A model generated the notes under the pieces. The model was not told where the DNA came from. It saw only the letters and a list, made by a program, of their open reading frames with translations, and did no database searches. Shown piece after piece: positions 46,678-56,972 of a stretch of DNA of 64,000 nt (positions are counted from its first letter, which is position 1; each line of letters begins with the position of its first letter). A program made the position numbers and the translations under genes. The stretch is from Bifidobacterium castoris (GTDB lineage: Bacteria > Actinomycetota > Actinomycetes > Actinomycetales > Bifidobacteriaceae), in the NCBI RefSeq assembly GCF_003952025.1, contig NZ_QXGI01000003.1, positions 62,001-126,000 of the forward strand, written 5' to 3'.

Positions 46678-48537
46678 TCAGGCCAGACCGGAGAGACGGT
46701 CGATGAGCTCCGGGTCGCGCGTCGCGCCCTTGTCCGCGGAGCGCGCGAACGCGGCGAAGGCCTTGAGCGCCTGACTGACCTGACGGTCGCGGTGCGCGAC
46801 GTAGCCGTCGCCGGCCTCAAGCTTCGCGCGGCGTTCGGCGAGCTCCTCATCGGACAGCTCGACGTCGATCCTGCGGTTCGGGATGTCGATGGAGATGATG
46901 TCGCCGTCCTCGACGAGCGCGATCGTGCCGCCGCTGGCGGCCTCCGGGGCGACATGGCCGATCGACAGGCCCGAGGAACCACCCGAATAGCGGCCGTCGG
47001 TGATGAGCGCGACCTCCTTGCCGATGCCCTTGCCCTTGACGAAGGAGGTCGGGTAGAGCATCTCCTGCATTCCCGGGCCGCCCTTGGGGCCCTCATAGCG
47101 GATGATGAGCGCCTGGCCGGGTTTGAGCGTGTCGTTGAGGATGACCTCGACGGCCTGCTCCTGCGATTCGACGACGAGCGCCGGGCCACGGAAGGTCCAG
47201 ATCTCCTTGGGCACGCCGGCGGTCTTGACGACGCAGCCGTCGGGGGCGAGGTTGCCGCGCAGCACGGCGAGACCGCCTTCGGTGACGGCCGGATGCTCGA
47301 CGTCGTGGATCGCGCCGTCGACGCGGTCGGTGTCGAGCGAATCGAATTTCGTCTCATGCGTCCACGGCTCGGGGGAGACGATGTGGCCCGGCGCCGCCCT
47401 GAAGAAGTCCCTCGCATGGTCGGTGCAGGTCTCTCGCATGACGTCCCAGTCGTCGAGCTTCGCCTCGAGCGACGGATAGTCGATCGAATGCACGTCGCGG
47501 TGCAGCTTGCCGGCGCGGTCGAGCTCGCCGAGGATGCCGGTGATGCCGCCGGCGCGGTGCACGTCGGAGATCTCCCATTCGCCGGAAGGGGAGGCCTTGC
47601 AGATGCACTGGACGGTGTGCGAGATGCGCTCGATATCGTTGAGCGTGAAGTCGACGTCGGCCGACTGCGCCATCGCGAGGATATGCAGCACGGTGTTCGT
47701 CGAGCCGCCCATCGCCACGTCCATCGTCATCGCGTTCTCGAAGGCGTGCTTCGTCGCGATCGAACGGGGCAGCACGGATTCGTCGTCCTCGTGGTAGTAG
47801 CGGTTCGCGATGTCGACGACCGTCTGCGCGGCGCGCTCGAAGAGCTGCTTGCGGTAGCCGTGGGAGGCGAGGACGGTGCCGTTGCCGGGCAGCGCGAGGC
47901 CGATCGCCTCGGTCAGGCAGTTCATCGAGTTCGCCGTGAACATGCCGGCGCACGATCCGCAGGTCGGGCAGACGGTGCGCTCGTACGCGAGCAGGTCCTC
48001 GTCGGTCATGGCGTCGTCGGCCGACGCGTACATGACGTCGATGAGGTCGGTGTTCTCCTTGACGGTGCCGTCGGGCAGCACGGTGGTGCCCGACTCCATC
48101 GGGCCGCCGGAGACGAAGACGGTCGGGATGTTCAGGCGCAGCGCGGCCATCAGCATGCCCGGCGTGATCTTGTCGCAGTTCGAGATGCAGATGAGCGCGT
48201 CGGCGCAATGGGCGTTGACCTGGTATTCGACGGTGTCGGCGATGATCTCGCGGCTCGGCAGCGAGTAGAGCATGCCGGTGTGGCCCATCGCGATGCCGTC
48301 GTCGACGGCCATCGTGTTGAATTCACGCGGGATGCCGCCGGCCCTCTTGACGGCTTCGGAGACGAGGCGACCCACCTTGTTGAGATGGACATGCCCTGGG
48401 ACGAACTCGTCGAAGGAATTCGCGATGGCGACGATCGGCTTGCCGAAGTCCTTGCCATCCACACCGGCGGCGCGGTAGAGCGCACGGGCGCCGGCGAACA
48501 TTCTTCCGTTCATGATTTTCGCAGATCGCATTTCCAT
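46678..48537 (-). CDS. ilvD: Dihydroxy-acid dehydratase
   Basis: 619 residues from ATG 48537 ([20 protein letters not shown]); an ATG two codons later is possible. It makes the 2-keto acids in valine, leucine and isoleucine synthesis, using an Fe-S cluster. Cluster and site motifs: [54 protein letters not shown], and [15 protein letters not shown] with [18 protein letters not shown] in the C-terminal domain. The length is standard. It is transcribed alone, divergent from rpoZ. Confidence 0.96.
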   Translation of the reverse strand: MEMRSAKIMNGRMFAGARALYRAAGVDGKDFGKPIVAIANSFDEFVPGHVHLNKVGRLVSEAVKRAGGIPREFNTMAVDDGIAMGHTGMLYSLPSREIIADTVEYQVNAHCADALICISNCDKITPGMLMAALRLNIPTVFVSGGPMESGTTVLPDGTVKENTDLIDVMYASADDAMTDEDLLAYERTVCPTCGSCAGMFTANSMNCLTEAIGLALPGNGTVLASHGYRKQLFERAAQTVVDIANRYYHEDDESVLPRSIATKHAFENAMTMDVAMGGSTNTVLHILAMAQSADVDFTLNDIERISHTVQCICKASPSGEWEISDVHRAGGITGILGELDRAGKLHRDVHSIDYPSLEAKLDDWDVMRETCTDHARDFFRAAPGHIVSPEPWTHETKFDSLDTDRVDGAIHDVEHPAVTEGGLAVLRGNLAPDGCVVKTAGVPKEIWTFRGPALVVESQEQAVEVILNDTLKPGQALIIRYEGPKGGPGMQEMLYPTSFVKGKGIGKEVALITDGRYSGGSSGLSIGHVAPEAASGGTIALVEDGDIISIDIPNRRIDVELSDEELAERRAKLEAGDGYVAHRDRQVSQALKAFAAFARSADKGATRDPELIDRLSGLA

Positions 48538-48658
48538 AACAGACCATTCAACAGCACCGGCCGTGCGCCATGCCGCCGAATGGTCATATCGTGGGCAATC
48601 TTCGCCGAACCTTGACAACTCGGCGGTCGCGGAGCCCGTATGGCATGCACGGCGACGC

Positions 48659-48687
48659 TCGAACGGGTCTGCGCCCTGAGATAGAAT
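48659..48687 (+). promoter_or_regulatory. Candidate promoter of rpoZ
   Basis: TAGAAT at 48682-48687 matches the -10 consensus in five of six bases; the -35 position 17 bp upstream reads TCGAAC, which is poor. The expected leader to ATG 48743 is about 50 bases. Confidence 0.4.
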
Positions 48688-48742
48688 GACTGTTTTGAAC
48701 AAGCTGAACAAGCATCGTGCGAGTGATTTGGAGACCTCAACT

Positions 48743-49027
48743 ATGGCATTCGGTACCGAGCCTACCCCGACCGGACTTGCGAATCCGCCGATCGACGACC
48801 TGATGGAGCACGCGGACTCCAAGTACGCGCTGGCGATCTTCGCCGCGAAGCGCGCCCGTCAGATCAATTCCTACTTCACGCAGCTCAACGAGGGACTGCT
48901 GCAGAACGTCGGCCCGCTCGTCGAGTACCAGAGCCAGGAGAAGCCGCTGTCGATCGCCTTCCGCGAGATCAACGAGGGACTGCTCGAGGAGACCCTCGGC
49001 GAGGACGACCTCAGCGAGGGCAACTGA
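48743..49027 (+). CDS. rpoZ: RNA polymerase omega subunit
   Basis: 94 residues from ATG 48743, with GGAG 9 bases upstream; the earlier ATG at 48686 overlaps the likely -10. Omega helps fold beta-prime. [31 protein letters not shown] is the family core (helices that wrap the beta-prime C-terminus), and [14 protein letters not shown] the second conserved part. The length fits actinobacteria. metK follows after a strong hairpin. Confidence 0.94.
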   Translation: MAFGTEPTPTGLANPPIDDLMEHADSKYALAIFAAKRARQINSYFTQLNEGLLQNVGPLVEYQSQEKPLSIAFREINEGLLEETLGEDDLSEGN

Positions 49028-49059
49028 CCGACCGGCGGCCCCGGGCCGCCCTCGGTCCC

Positions 49060-49112
49060 CGACCTCCGGTTTCCCACGCCGCGTAATGCGCGGCATGGGA
49101 AACCGGAGGTCG
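49060..49112 (+). terminator. Long hairpin between rpoZ and metK
   Basis: Arms of 24 bases (49060-49083 and 49089-49112), one mismatch, loop TAATG. No U-tract follows. No SAM riboswitch was recognised before metK. Confidence 0.65.
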
Positions 49113-49205
49113 CCTAATATGCGACACGACGACTATGATGTGTTGCGGACGTTTTCCAACCCATGCGCCCGCAGCATCGCACACCACCAGCACCAGGGGA
49201 GTTTT

Positions 49206-50438
49206 ATGGCCGAACTCAAGTTGATTTCCGCGGAATCGGTGACCGAAGGGCATCCGGACAAGATCTGCGACCAGATTTCCGACGCGATCCTCGACGACAT
49301 GCTGCGTCAGGACCCCCATTCGCACGTCGCCGTCGAGACGTCGGCGACGACCGGGCAGTTCTTCGTCTTCGGCGAGGTCTCGAGCGAAGGATACAGCGAC
49401 ATCCAGAACATCGTGCGCTCCGTCGTGCGCGACATCGGCTACACGAGCTCCGAGGTGGGACTCGACGCCGACTCGTGCGGCGTCCTCGTCTCGATCACCG
49501 AGCAGAGCCCCGAGATCAATCAGGGCGTCTCGCGGCTGGGCCGCGGGGCCGAAGGCGCCGCGTCGCGCGAGGAACGCTACGAGGCGCAGGGCGCCGGCGA
49601 CCAGGGCGTCATGTTCGGCTATGCGAGCGACGAGACCGACGCGCTCATGCCGCTGCCGATCCATCTGGCGCACCGCCTCGCCAAGCGCCTGACCGACGTG
49701 CGCAAGTCCGGCGAGGTGCCGTTCCTGCGCCCCGACGGTAAGACGCAGGTGACGATCGAATACGACGAGCACGACGTGCCGGTGCGCCTCGACACCGTCC
49801 TCGTCTCGACGCAGCACGATCCCTCCGTGCGGCAGGACTGGCTCAGGGAGCAGCTCGACGAGCACGTCATCAGACCGGTGCTCGACGAGGTCCTCGGCGA
49901 GCGCGTACGCCATGACGACTACCGCGTGCTCGTCAACCCGACCGGCTCGTTCATCATGGGCGGCCCGGCCGCCGACGCCGGACTGACCGGCCGCAAGATC
50001 ATCGTCGACACCTACGGCGGCGCCGCGCACCACGGCGGCGGCGCGTTCTCCGGCAAGGACCCGAGCAAGGTCGACCGCTCCGCCGCCTACGCGGCGCGCT
50101 GGGTCGCGAAGAACATCGTGGCCGCGGGCCTGGCGCACAAGGTCGAGGTGCAGGTCGCGTACGCGATCGGCGTCGCCGATCCGGTGAGCATCAACGTCGA
50201 GACCTACGGCACGGAGGCCGACGGCGTGACGCGCGAGCAGATCCAGCGCGCCGTGCGCCGCGTCTTCGACCTGCGGCCCGCCGCGATCGTCGACGAGCTC
50301 GACCTGCTGCGCCCGATCTACGCGAAGACCGCCGCCTACGGCCATTTCGGACGCGAGGACGCCGACTTCCCCTGGGAGGCGACGAACCGCGTCGACGCGC
50401 TCAGGGACGCGATCGCCGCCGAACACGACGCGGACTGA
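49206..50438 (+). CDS. metK: S-adenosylmethionine synthetase
   Basis: 410 residues from ATG 49206, with AGGGGAG upstream. It makes SAM from methionine and [23 protein letters not shown] (ATP- and metal-binding), the loop region [16 protein letters not shown], the phosphate loop [20 protein letters not shown] and the ending AYGHFGRED are all present. The length is normal. It is followed by a SAM-using methyltransferase gene after a terminator. Confidence 0.97.
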   Translation: MAELKLISAESVTEGHPDKICDQISDAILDDMLRQDPHSHVAVETSATTGQFFVFGEVSSEGYSDIQNIVRSVVRDIGYTSSEVGLDADSCGVLVSITEQSPEINQGVSRLGRGAEGAASREERYEAQGAGDQGVMFGYASDETDALMPLPIHLAHRLAKRLTDVRKSGEVPFLRPDGKTQVTIEYDEHDVPVRLDTVLVSTQHDPSVRQDWLREQLDEHVIRPVLDEVLGERVRHDDYRVLVNPTGSFIMGGPAADAGLTGRKIIVDTYGGAAHHGGGAFSGKDPSKVDRSAAYAARWVAKNIVAAGLAHKVEVQVAYAIGVADPVSINVETYGTEADGVTREQIQRAVRRVFDLRPAAIVDELDLLRPIYAKTAAYGHFGREDADFPWEATNRVDALRDAIAAEHDAD

Positions 50439-50454
50439 GCCCGACACGGCCTGC

Positions 50455-50495
50455 GCATGACCGGGCGCCGTCCGACGGACGGCGCCCGGTCATGC
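50455..50495 (+). terminator. Terminator after metK
   Basis: A nearly loopless 20-bp palindromic stem (50455-50474 and 50476-50495; left arm starts GCATGACCGGGCGCC). Confidence 0.75.
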
Positions 50496-50619
50496 ATGTC
50501 GCGCCGTCGCCGGTTTTACCGGCAGCTGAACACCCGCGCAACATCGCATGGGTAGACTGTGCTTCCAAACCGGCACCGCGACAGGACGCGGCCGGACGCG
50601 CAAGAAGGAGGAACGAACA

Positions 50620-51903
50620 ATGGCATCGATGACCGTCGCGCAGATGGTGGAACTTTTCATAAAACCGGACGCCCCGATCCATGTGACCGCCTTCGACGGC
50701 TCGAGCTTCGGCGACCCGGACGCGCCGGTCACGCTCACCGTGAACAACTCGCGGGCCGTCTACCACCTCGTCAACGCCCCCGGCGAACTCGGCCTGGCGC
50801 GCGCCTATCTGCAGGGCGACATCGGCTCGCCGCAGCTCGTGCCCGGCGACCCGTACACGCTGTTCGGCGACCTCGTGGCCGTCAAGCCGTATCTGCGCGC
50901 GCCGAACCCGGCGCAGCTCGCACGCGCGCTCGCCGCGATCGCCTCCCACGGCATCCGGCGTCCCGCCGCGCCTCAAATCGAGGGGCCCGGCAGGCTGCGC
51001 CGCCTGACCGAAGGGCTGCTGCCGCATTCGAAGGCCGGCGACGCGGCTACCGTCAGCTACCACTACGACCAGTCGAACGACTTCTACGCTCTGTTCCTCG
51101 GTCCGTCGATGACCTACACCTGCGCCGTCTTCGATTCGCCGGACACGTCGCTCGAGGCCGCGCAGCAGGCCAAGCTCGATCTCATCCTCGACAAGCTCGC
51201 GCTCAAGCCCGGCGACCGCCTGCTCGACATCGGCTGCGGCTGGGGCTCGATGGAGATCGAGGCGGCCAAGCGCGGCATCCACGTGCTCGGCGTCACGCTC
51301 TCCGAAGAGCAGGTCGAATGGGCGCAGCGCTGGATCCACGAGGAAGGTCTCGACGACCTCGCCGAGGTGCGTCTCATGGACTACCGCGACGTGCCCGAAG
51401 GCGACTTCGACGCGATCTGCTCGATCGGCATGATGGAGCACGTCGGCCACAAGCACTATCCGGCGTATTTCCAGGAGATCTACGACAAGCTCAAGCCGGG
51501 CGCGATGCTGCTCAACCACCAGATCACCCGCTGCAACTCGCATCAGGGCAAGAAGGCGGGCGAGTTCATCGACCGCTACATCTTCCCCGACGGCGAACTG
51601 TCGAGCCCGGCCGAGATCGAGATGGTCATCCAGGACACCGGATTCGAGGTCGTCAACCAGGAGAACCTGCGCCAGCACTATGCGCTCACGCTGCACCGCT
51701 GGAACGAGAACCTCGTCGCGCACTGGGACGAGGCGGTCCAGCTCGTCGGCGCGCCGAAGGCCCGTCTGTGGGGCCTGTACATGGCCGGCTGCGCCTACAA
51801 CTTCGAGATGAACAACATCCAGGTGCACCAGTTCCTTGCCATCAAGCCTCAGGACGACGGCACCGACGTCTACCCGCTGCGCCCGTGGTGGCCGCGCCAC
51901 TGA
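50620..51903 (+). CDS. cfa: Cyclopropane-fatty-acyl-phospholipid synthase family methyltransferase
   Basis: 427 residues from ATG 50620, with AAGGAGGAA upstream. It transfers a methylene from SAM to unsaturated lipid chains. The N-terminal part (to about 140) is lipid-binding; the class I methyltransferase follows with SYHYDQSNDFYALFLGPSMT, motif I LLDIGCGWGSMEIEA, GVTLSEEQVEWAQ, and FDAICSIGMMEHVGH with the active-site Glu-His. The family also contains mycolic-acid cyclopropane synthases; the CFA branch fits the length and start. Its neighbour metK supplies the substrate, though a terminator separates them. Confidence 0.92.
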   Translation: MASMTVAQMVELFIKPDAPIHVTAFDGSSFGDPDAPVTLTVNNSRAVYHLVNAPGELGLARAYLQGDIGSPQLVPGDPYTLFGDLVAVKPYLRAPNPAQLARALAAIASHGIRRPAAPQIEGPGRLRRLTEGLLPHSKAGDAATVSYHYDQSNDFYALFLGPSMTYTCAVFDSPDTSLEAAQQAKLDLILDKLALKPGDRLLDIGCGWGSMEIEAAKRGIHVLGVTLSEEQVEWAQRWIHEEGLDDLAEVRLMDYRDVPEGDFDAICSIGMMEHVGHKHYPAYFQEIYDKLKPGAMLLNHQITRCNSHQGKKAGEFIDRYIFPDGELSSPAEIEMVIQDTGFEVVNQENLRQHYALTLHRWNENLVAHWDEAVQLVGAPKARLWGLYMAGCAYNFEMNNIQVHQFLAIKPQDDGTDVYPLRPWWPRH

Positions 51904-51952
51904 ACGGGACGCCGTCGCCGCGCGCCGGCGGTAGGCCGTTACAGTGGGAACC

Positions 51953-54157
51953 ATGAACACGAGCGAAGCGACGCAACCGACCTTCGACGGCATGCAGCCG
52001 CGTGCGCGGCGCCCCCGCGGCAAGGCGCCGCGCACGCCGGCCGCGCGGATGCCGGTCGCGCGCGTCGTCCTCGACATCCAGGCCACCCATCTGGGACGCT
52101 GCTTCGACTATCTGATCGACGAACGCCTCGATGCCGCGGCGCGTCCCGGTTGCCTCGTTCGCGTGCGCTTCGGCGGACAGCGCGTATCCGGCATCATCTG
52201 GCAGCGCGTCGAGCGCAGCGACACCGACCCGTCGGCGCTGCGCTACATCGAGCGTGTGCTCAGCGGCGTCGTCATGGACGGGCAGATGCGCCGCGACGTC
52301 GCCGCGATCGCCGAGGCCTACGGAGGCACCTGCGCGAACATCGTGCGCGTCGCGCTGCCGCAGCGCATCGCCGCGGTCGACAAGCAGATGGCGCAGGCCG
52401 ACGCCGCGCTCGACGGTGCGCCGGAATCCGATGCAGGCGGGCGCGCCGTCGCGGCGCAGGCGATGTACGCCGACTTCGCGCGCCGCTACGAGCAGGCGCA
52501 GCTCCTCGCAGACGCGCTCGGCGCCGGCCGTTTCCGCTCCTTCGTCGTCGACGCCGTCGCCGGCGCGGCCGCCGACGATCTCGCGTGGATGGCAGCGTCG
52601 GCGCTTACGCACGGCGGATCGGCGGTGCTCGTCATGCCGACGATGCGCGAGGTGTGGGAGGTCATGCGCGCGCTCGAAGGCGCCGGTCTGCGAGCCTTCG
52701 CGCCCGACGGCGAGTCCTGGGACGGCGAAGTGGCCGTGTTCAGCGGATCGCTCGGACCGGCGCAACGCTACCGCTCCTACCTGGCCGTGGCCTCGGGACG
52801 TGTGCGCTGCGTCGTCGGCACGCGCGCGGCGATGTACGCGCCGGTGTCGGGCCACGCGCTGTTCGCCGTGCTCGACGACGGCGCCTACCAGTATGCGGAC
52901 GGTCTGATGCCGTACGCGAACGCGCGCGGCGTGTGCCGGCTTCGCGCGCGGCTGCATGACGGCGTCTTCGTCGCGATGGCCTACGCGCGCAGCGTGCTCA
53001 GCCAATGGGAGTGCGAGGACACGACGGCGATGCCTGTCGCCGTGAGCGGACCTAGCACGGCGATCGTGCCCCGCCGGGACATCGCGCGGGCCGCCGCGCC
53101 CCCGGTGCGTTGGCTCAACCGCGACGAGCTCGCGCGCCTGGCCGATCCGAGCATCGGCGCGCGCGTGCCGCACACCGCCGTGCGCGCGTTGTCGGCCGCG
53201 CTCGAACACGGCCCGGTCCTGTTCTCGATCCCCTCCGACGGCATCAGCGAATCGCCGGTGTGCGCGCGCTGCCTGCGGCAGGCGCGCTGCCTGCGCTGCA
53301 CGGGGCCGCTCGAGCGCGGCGGGCCGAACGCCGCGCCGCGCTGCCGCTGGTGCGGCGCCCCGGCCGTCGACTGGCACTGCCCGCACTGCGGCGGCGAGCG
53401 CATGCGCGTCGTGCGCGTGGGCGCCGCCGGCACCGCGCAGGAGCTGCAGGGGCTGTTCCGCGGCGTGCCGATGATCCTGTCGAGCCCGCATCAGCCGCAG
53501 GGCGTCATCGAGCAGGTCGCCGACGCGCCGGCGATCGTCATCGCGACCCCGGGCGCGGAGCCCCGCGTGCGCGACGGCGCCTACTGCGCCGTCGCGATCC
53601 TTGACGCGTGGACGAGCCTGTACCGGCAGAACATCGACGCGTACGTCGACGTGCTGCGCGACTGGATGCGCGCGATGGCGCTGTGCGCGCCGCGTGCCGA
53701 CGGGGGAGTGGGGCTCCTCGTCGGCGAGACCGATCCGGTGATCGCGCAGTCGCTGATGACATGGGATTCGCGCGTCCTCGCCCGCGCCGAGCTCGCGCAG
53801 CGGCGCGAGGCCGGTCTGCCGCCGTTCGTGAGCGCGGCCTGCGTGTGGGGGCAGCGCAACGCCGTCGCCGAGGCGCTGCGGCGCATCGGGGTCGTCGGCG
53901 GCGGCGACTGGGCGGCGCTGCACATCGGCGACGACGAGTTCCCGGCGGTGCTCGGCCCGGTGCCGATCGCGCCCGAACGTACCGTGGACTCGCGCGAACT
54001 CGAGCAGATGCGCGACCGCGTCAAGGCCGTCGTGCTCGTCACGCATGCGCGGCGCGCCGAACTGGCGACGCGGCTGCGCACCGCCGTCGCGAGGCATGTC
54101 GCGGCGCGTGAGTTCGGCGAGCTGCGCTTCCGCATCGACCCCAAGGACCTGCTGTAG
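51953..54157 (+). CDS. priA: PriA-like primosomal protein N', helicase motifs degenerate
   Basis: 734 residues from ATG 51953 (a GTG at 51944 is possible). It restarts stalled replication forks in the standard family. The N-terminal DNA-binding domain (VVLDIQATHLGRCFDYLI, GCLVRVRFGGQRVSGI) and the zinc region with four C-x2-C pairs (CARC, CLRC, CRWC, CPHC) are intact. The Walker A loop is absent, and LDDGAYQYAD stands where DEEH is expected, so ATPase activity is unlikely. This is the known actinobacterial form. fmt follows after 141 bp. Confidence 0.9.
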   Translation: MNTSEATQPTFDGMQPRARRPRGKAPRTPAARMPVARVVLDIQATHLGRCFDYLIDERLDAAARPGCLVRVRFGGQRVSGIIWQRVERSDTDPSALRYIERVLSGVVMDGQMRRDVAAIAEAYGGTCANIVRVALPQRIAAVDKQMAQADAALDGAPESDAGGRAVAAQAMYADFARRYEQAQLLADALGAGRFRSFVVDAVAGAAADDLAWMAASALTHGGSAVLVMPTMREVWEVMRALEGAGLRAFAPDGESWDGEVAVFSGSLGPAQRYRSYLAVASGRVRCVVGTRAAMYAPVSGHALFAVLDDGAYQYADGLMPYANARGVCRLRARLHDGVFVAMAYARSVLSQWECEDTTAMPVAVSGPSTAIVPRRDIARAAAPPVRWLNRDELARLADPSIGARVPHTAVRALSAALEHGPVLFSIPSDGISESPVCARCLRQARCLRCTGPLERGGPNAAPRCRWCGAPAVDWHCPHCGGERMRVVRVGAAGTAQELQGLFRGVPMILSSPHQPQGVIEQVADAPAIVIATPGAEPRVRDGAYCAVAILDAWTSLYRQNIDAYVDVLRDWMRAMALCAPRADGGVGLLVGETDPVIAQSLMTWDSRVLARAELAQRREAGLPPFVSAACVWGQRNAVAEALRRIGVVGGGDWAALHIGDDEFPAVLGPVPIAPERTVDSRELEQMRDRVKAVVLVTHARRAELATRLRTAVARHVAAREFGELRFRIDPKDLL

Positions 54158-54298
54158 CGCTCAGCTTACGGCGACACGCGCCGTGCGCCGGCCTCGTCGA
54201 CTACGATGGGGGACGACCTGCGGCGGATGGCCGGACCGTCCGCCCGCTCGCGATGGCGACGTCATCATGGATGGACAACGGACAAGGAGAACGTGAGG

Positions 54299-55276
54299 AT
54301 GCTGCGAGTACTGTTTGCGGGCACGCCGGAGGTGGCGGTGCCCTCGTTGAGGACGCTGGCGAAGGACACCGAGCATTTCGAGGTCGTCGCCGTGCTCACG
54401 CGTCCCGACGCGCCGACCGGCCGCGGCCGCAGGCTCATGGCGAGCCCGGTCAAGATGGCCGCGCTCGAGCTGGGGCTGCCGGTCATGGAATGCGATCCGA
54501 ACGAGGAGGCCTTCCTGTCCGCGCTCAAGGCGACCGGCGCGGAGGCCGCCGCGATCGTCGCCTACGGCAGGATTCTCAAGGAGCCGGTGCTCGAGGCGCT
54601 GCCGCTGGGCTGGTACAACCTGCACTTCTCGCTGCTGCCGCAGTGGCGCGGCGCCGCCCCGGCGCAGCGCGCGATCTGGGCGGGCGAGTCGGTGACCGGT
54701 GCGTCGGTGTTCCGCGTCACGAAGGGCATGGACGAGGGGCCGGTGCTCGCGCAGTCGACGGTCGAGATCGGCGCGCACGAGAACGCCGGCGAGCTGCTCG
54801 GCCGCCTCGCCGAGGACGGCGCGCATCTGCTCGCCGCCTCGCTCGAGGGCATGGCCGAAGGCCAGATCACGCCGGTCGAACAGCCGGCCGGCGCCTTCGA
54901 AGTGGCCGCGAAGATCTCGCACGACGACGCGCATATGCGCTTCGACGTGCCGGTCTTCGCGCTCGACCGCCAGATCCGCGCCTGCACGCCGCTGCCCGGC
55001 GCATGGTGCGGTCTGCATGCGCAGGGCGACGCGCTCGCACCGACGACGCTGCATGTGACGAAGGCATCGCCGGCGAGCGCCGAGCTGCGCGAAAGCGTCG
55101 AGGTCCCCGACGACCTCAAGCCCGGCGAGCTGCGCGCCACGAAGCACCATGTGTGGGTCGGCACGAGCACCGAGGCGCTTGAGCTGCAGCTCGTCAAGGC
55201 GCAGGGCAAGAAGGAGATGGGCGCGGCCGAATGGGCGCGCGGCGCGCATCTGGGCCCCGGCGCGTTCCTCGACTGA
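54299..55276 (+). CDS. fmt: Methionyl-tRNA formyltransferase
   Basis: 325 residues from ATG 54299, with AAGGAG 9 bases upstream. It formylates initiator Met-tRNA with 10-formyl-THF. LRVLFAGTPEVAVPSLRTL, TRPDAPTGRGRRLMASPVK (tRNA-contact loop), the folate site LGWYNLHFSLLPQWRGAAPA with the catalytic Asn-His, and GMDEGPVLAQ are diagnostic. The C-terminal barrel domain (FALDRQIRACTPLPGAW...) is complete. priA-fmt is a common actinobacterial order. Confidence 0.96.
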   Translation: MLRVLFAGTPEVAVPSLRTLAKDTEHFEVVAVLTRPDAPTGRGRRLMASPVKMAALELGLPVMECDPNEEAFLSALKATGAEAAAIVAYGRILKEPVLEALPLGWYNLHFSLLPQWRGAAPAQRAIWAGESVTGASVFRVTKGMDEGPVLAQSTVEIGAHENAGELLGRLAEDGAHLLAASLEGMAEGQITPVEQPAGAFEVAAKISHDDAHMRFDVPVFALDRQIRACTPLPGAWCGLHAQGDALAPTTLHVTKASPASAELRESVEVPDDLKPGELRATKHHVWVGTSTEALELQLVKAQGKKEMGAAEWARGAHLGPGAFLD

Positions 55277-55292
55277 AGGCTGACGTACGACG

Positions 55293-55324
55293 ACGGCCGC
55301 AGGCTCCGCGGAGCCTGCGGCCGT
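55293..55324. terminator. Terminator between fmt and serB
   Basis: ACGGCCGCAGGCTCC and its complement form a 15-bp stem with a 2-base loop, followed on the plus strand by TTT. It lies between convergent genes. Confidence 0.8.
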
Positions 55325-55349
55325 TTTGCATCGTCGCCGCGCCGCGCGC

Positions 55350-56033
55350 TCAGCGGCGCAGATAGTCGAGGACGCGCGTCAGGTCGCGTTCGTCGATCGT
55401 GTGCGGCGCGGCGCGGCGCACGGCCGGCTTCGCGCAGAACGCGATGCCCAAGGCCGCCTCGCCGATCATCGGCAGGTCGTTCGCTCCGTCGCCGACGGCA
55501 ATCGTCTGGGTGGCGTCGACGCCGTCGGCGGCCGTCCAGCGACGCATCGCGCGCAGCTTGACGTCCTTCGTGACGATCGGGCCGTCGACGCGTCCGGTGA
55601 GAGTGCATGTGGATCCGTCCACCTCGAGCCGGTTCGCGATCCGGTAGTCGAGGCCGGCCGCCTCGGCGAGCCGGTCGACGATCTCATGGAAGCCGCCGGA
55701 GACGACGCCTACCTTCCACCCGTGCGCATGCAGCTCGTCGATGAGCTGCAGCGCGCCGTTCGTGAAATGCAGCCTGCGGTACACGTCGTCGAAGATCGAT
55801 GTGGGCAGTCCCTTGAGCAGCGCGACGCGCGCGTCGAGCGCCTGCGCGAAGTCGAGCTCGCCGTTCATCGCGCGCGCCGTCACCGCGCTGATGCGTTCGC
55901 CGACGCCGGCGGCCTCGCCGAGTTCGTCGATGACCTCCTCGTCGATCAGCGTGGAGTCGACGTCCATGACGAGCAGGCCGGGACGGCGCAGCGTGGGCGT
56001 CTCGTCAAGGATTTGCAAAGGTGTTGGGCTCAT
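55350..56033 (-). CDS. serB: Phosphoserine phosphatase
   Basis: 227 residues from ATG 56033 (MSPTPLQILDET). A HAD-superfamily enzyme for the last step of serine synthesis. Motif I is VMDVDSTLIDEEVIDEL, motif II VGVVSGGFHEIV, motif III Lys in TKDVKL, and motif IV IAVGDGANDLPMI. It lacks the long N-terminal ACT part of some homologues. No ribosome site is seen before the ATG; -10-like GACAAT lies 6 bases upstream, which fits a leaderless transcript. It diverges from the DedA gene across only 36 bp. Confidence 0.93.
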   Translation of the reverse strand: MSPTPLQILDETPTLRRPGLLVMDVDSTLIDEEVIDELGEAAGVGERISAVTARAMNGELDFAQALDARVALLKGLPTSIFDDVYRRLHFTNGALQLIDELHAHGWKVGVVSGGFHEIVDRLAEAAGLDYRIANRLEVDGSTCTLTGRVDGPIVTKDVKLRAMRRWTAADGVDATQTIAVGDGANDLPMIGEAALGIAFCAKPAVRRAAPHTIDERDLTRVLDYLRR

Positions 56034-56069
56034 GTGACGATTGTCGAAAAACGCTGGGACAATAATGCA
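56034..56069. promoter_or_regulatory. 36-bp divergent promoter with symmetric -10 elements
   Basis: GACAAT occurs on both strands (56058-56063 plus; 56045-56040 minus), each exactly 6 bases from its ATG. The two form an inverted repeat, ATTGTC...GACAAT. On the plus side GTGACG (56034-56039) could be a -35 at 18-bp spacing; the minus -35 position is poor. Confidence 0.5.
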
Positions 56070-56777
56070 ATGCGCTTTTCGATGATTCTCTCCCAGATCC
56101 CGGTCGACGAGCGGCTGCAGTGCGCGACGAGCTCGGACGGCCTCATCGGCTCGATGACCGCGTGGCTCGTGCAGCTCATGGAGACCGTCGGCGGCGTCGG
56201 CGTCGCGCTCGCGATCGCACTCGAGTCGATCTTCCCGCCGATCCCGAGCGAGATCATCCTGCCGCTTGCCGGCTTCACGGCGGCCCGTGGCAGCATGGGC
56301 CTCGTTGCCGCGGTCCTGTGGGCGACGATGGGTTCGCTGATCGGCGCGTGGGCGCTCTACGGCATCGCCCGCTGGTTCGGTCTGCACCGCATCCACCGCG
56401 CCGCCGACCGCATCCCCGGCGTCAGCCGCGACGACGTCGACAAGGCGAACCGCTGGTTCACGAAGTACGGCAGCTGGTCGGTGCTGCTCGGACGCGTCAT
56501 CCCGGTCGTGCGCTCGCTCATCTCGATCCCGGCCGGCTTCAATCGGATGAACTTCGCGCAGTTCTCGCTGTGGACCTTCATCGGCTCGGCCGTCTGGAAC
56601 ACGGTGCTCGTCACCGCCGGATACATGCTCGGCGACCGGTGGTGCTCGATCCTCGGCGTGCTCAATGTGTTCGAGGACGTCATCATCGTCGTCTTCGCCG
56701 CCGTCCTCGTCCTCTTCGGCGCACGTTGGATTCGCAATCTGATACGCGAGCGGCGAGCCTCGCGCGCCGACGGGTAG
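56070..56777 (+). CDS. DedA family membrane protein
   Basis: 235 residues from ATG 56070; no ribosome site, but -10-like GACAAT 6 bases upstream. DedA proteins are membrane proteins now linked to flipping of undecaprenyl phosphate or phospholipids. Motifs: ALESIFPPIPSEIILPLAGF (re-entrant acidic motif), RWFTKYGSWSVLLGRVIPVV with the conserved GR, and SLISIPAGFNRMNF. Four or five helices with a basic end (RERRASRADG). It lies just upstream of the Pup gene group on the same strand. Confidence 0.9.
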   Translation: MRFSMILSQIPVDERLQCATSSDGLIGSMTAWLVQLMETVGGVGVALAIALESIFPPIPSEIILPLAGFTAARGSMGLVAAVLWATMGSLIGAWALYGIARWFGLHRIHRAADRIPGVSRDDVDKANRWFTKYGSWSVLLGRVIPVVRSLISIPAGFNRMNFAQFSLWTFIGSAVWNTVLVTAGYMLGDRWCSILGVLNVFEDVIIVVFAAVLVLFGARWIRNLIRERRASRADG

Positions 56778-56972
56778 CATGGCGGTACGCGTTACGCGTT
56801 GAAGTCAAGGCCGGATGGTCGCTTCCGCTACACTGGGATGGGTCGCCTTCGCGGCGACGCCCCGATGCGGCGGCGGAAGCCGTCCGGCCGTTTTTCATGC
56901 ATGCGCTTCGCCGGACACACCATGCCGTCGCCGCAGGCCGGACACCCGATGAAGCGCATGGCGAGGTGGATG

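Noticed and set aside
49028-49205. SAM riboswitch upstream of metK
   Set aside because: The structure present is one simple long hairpin; no riboswitch core was recognised.
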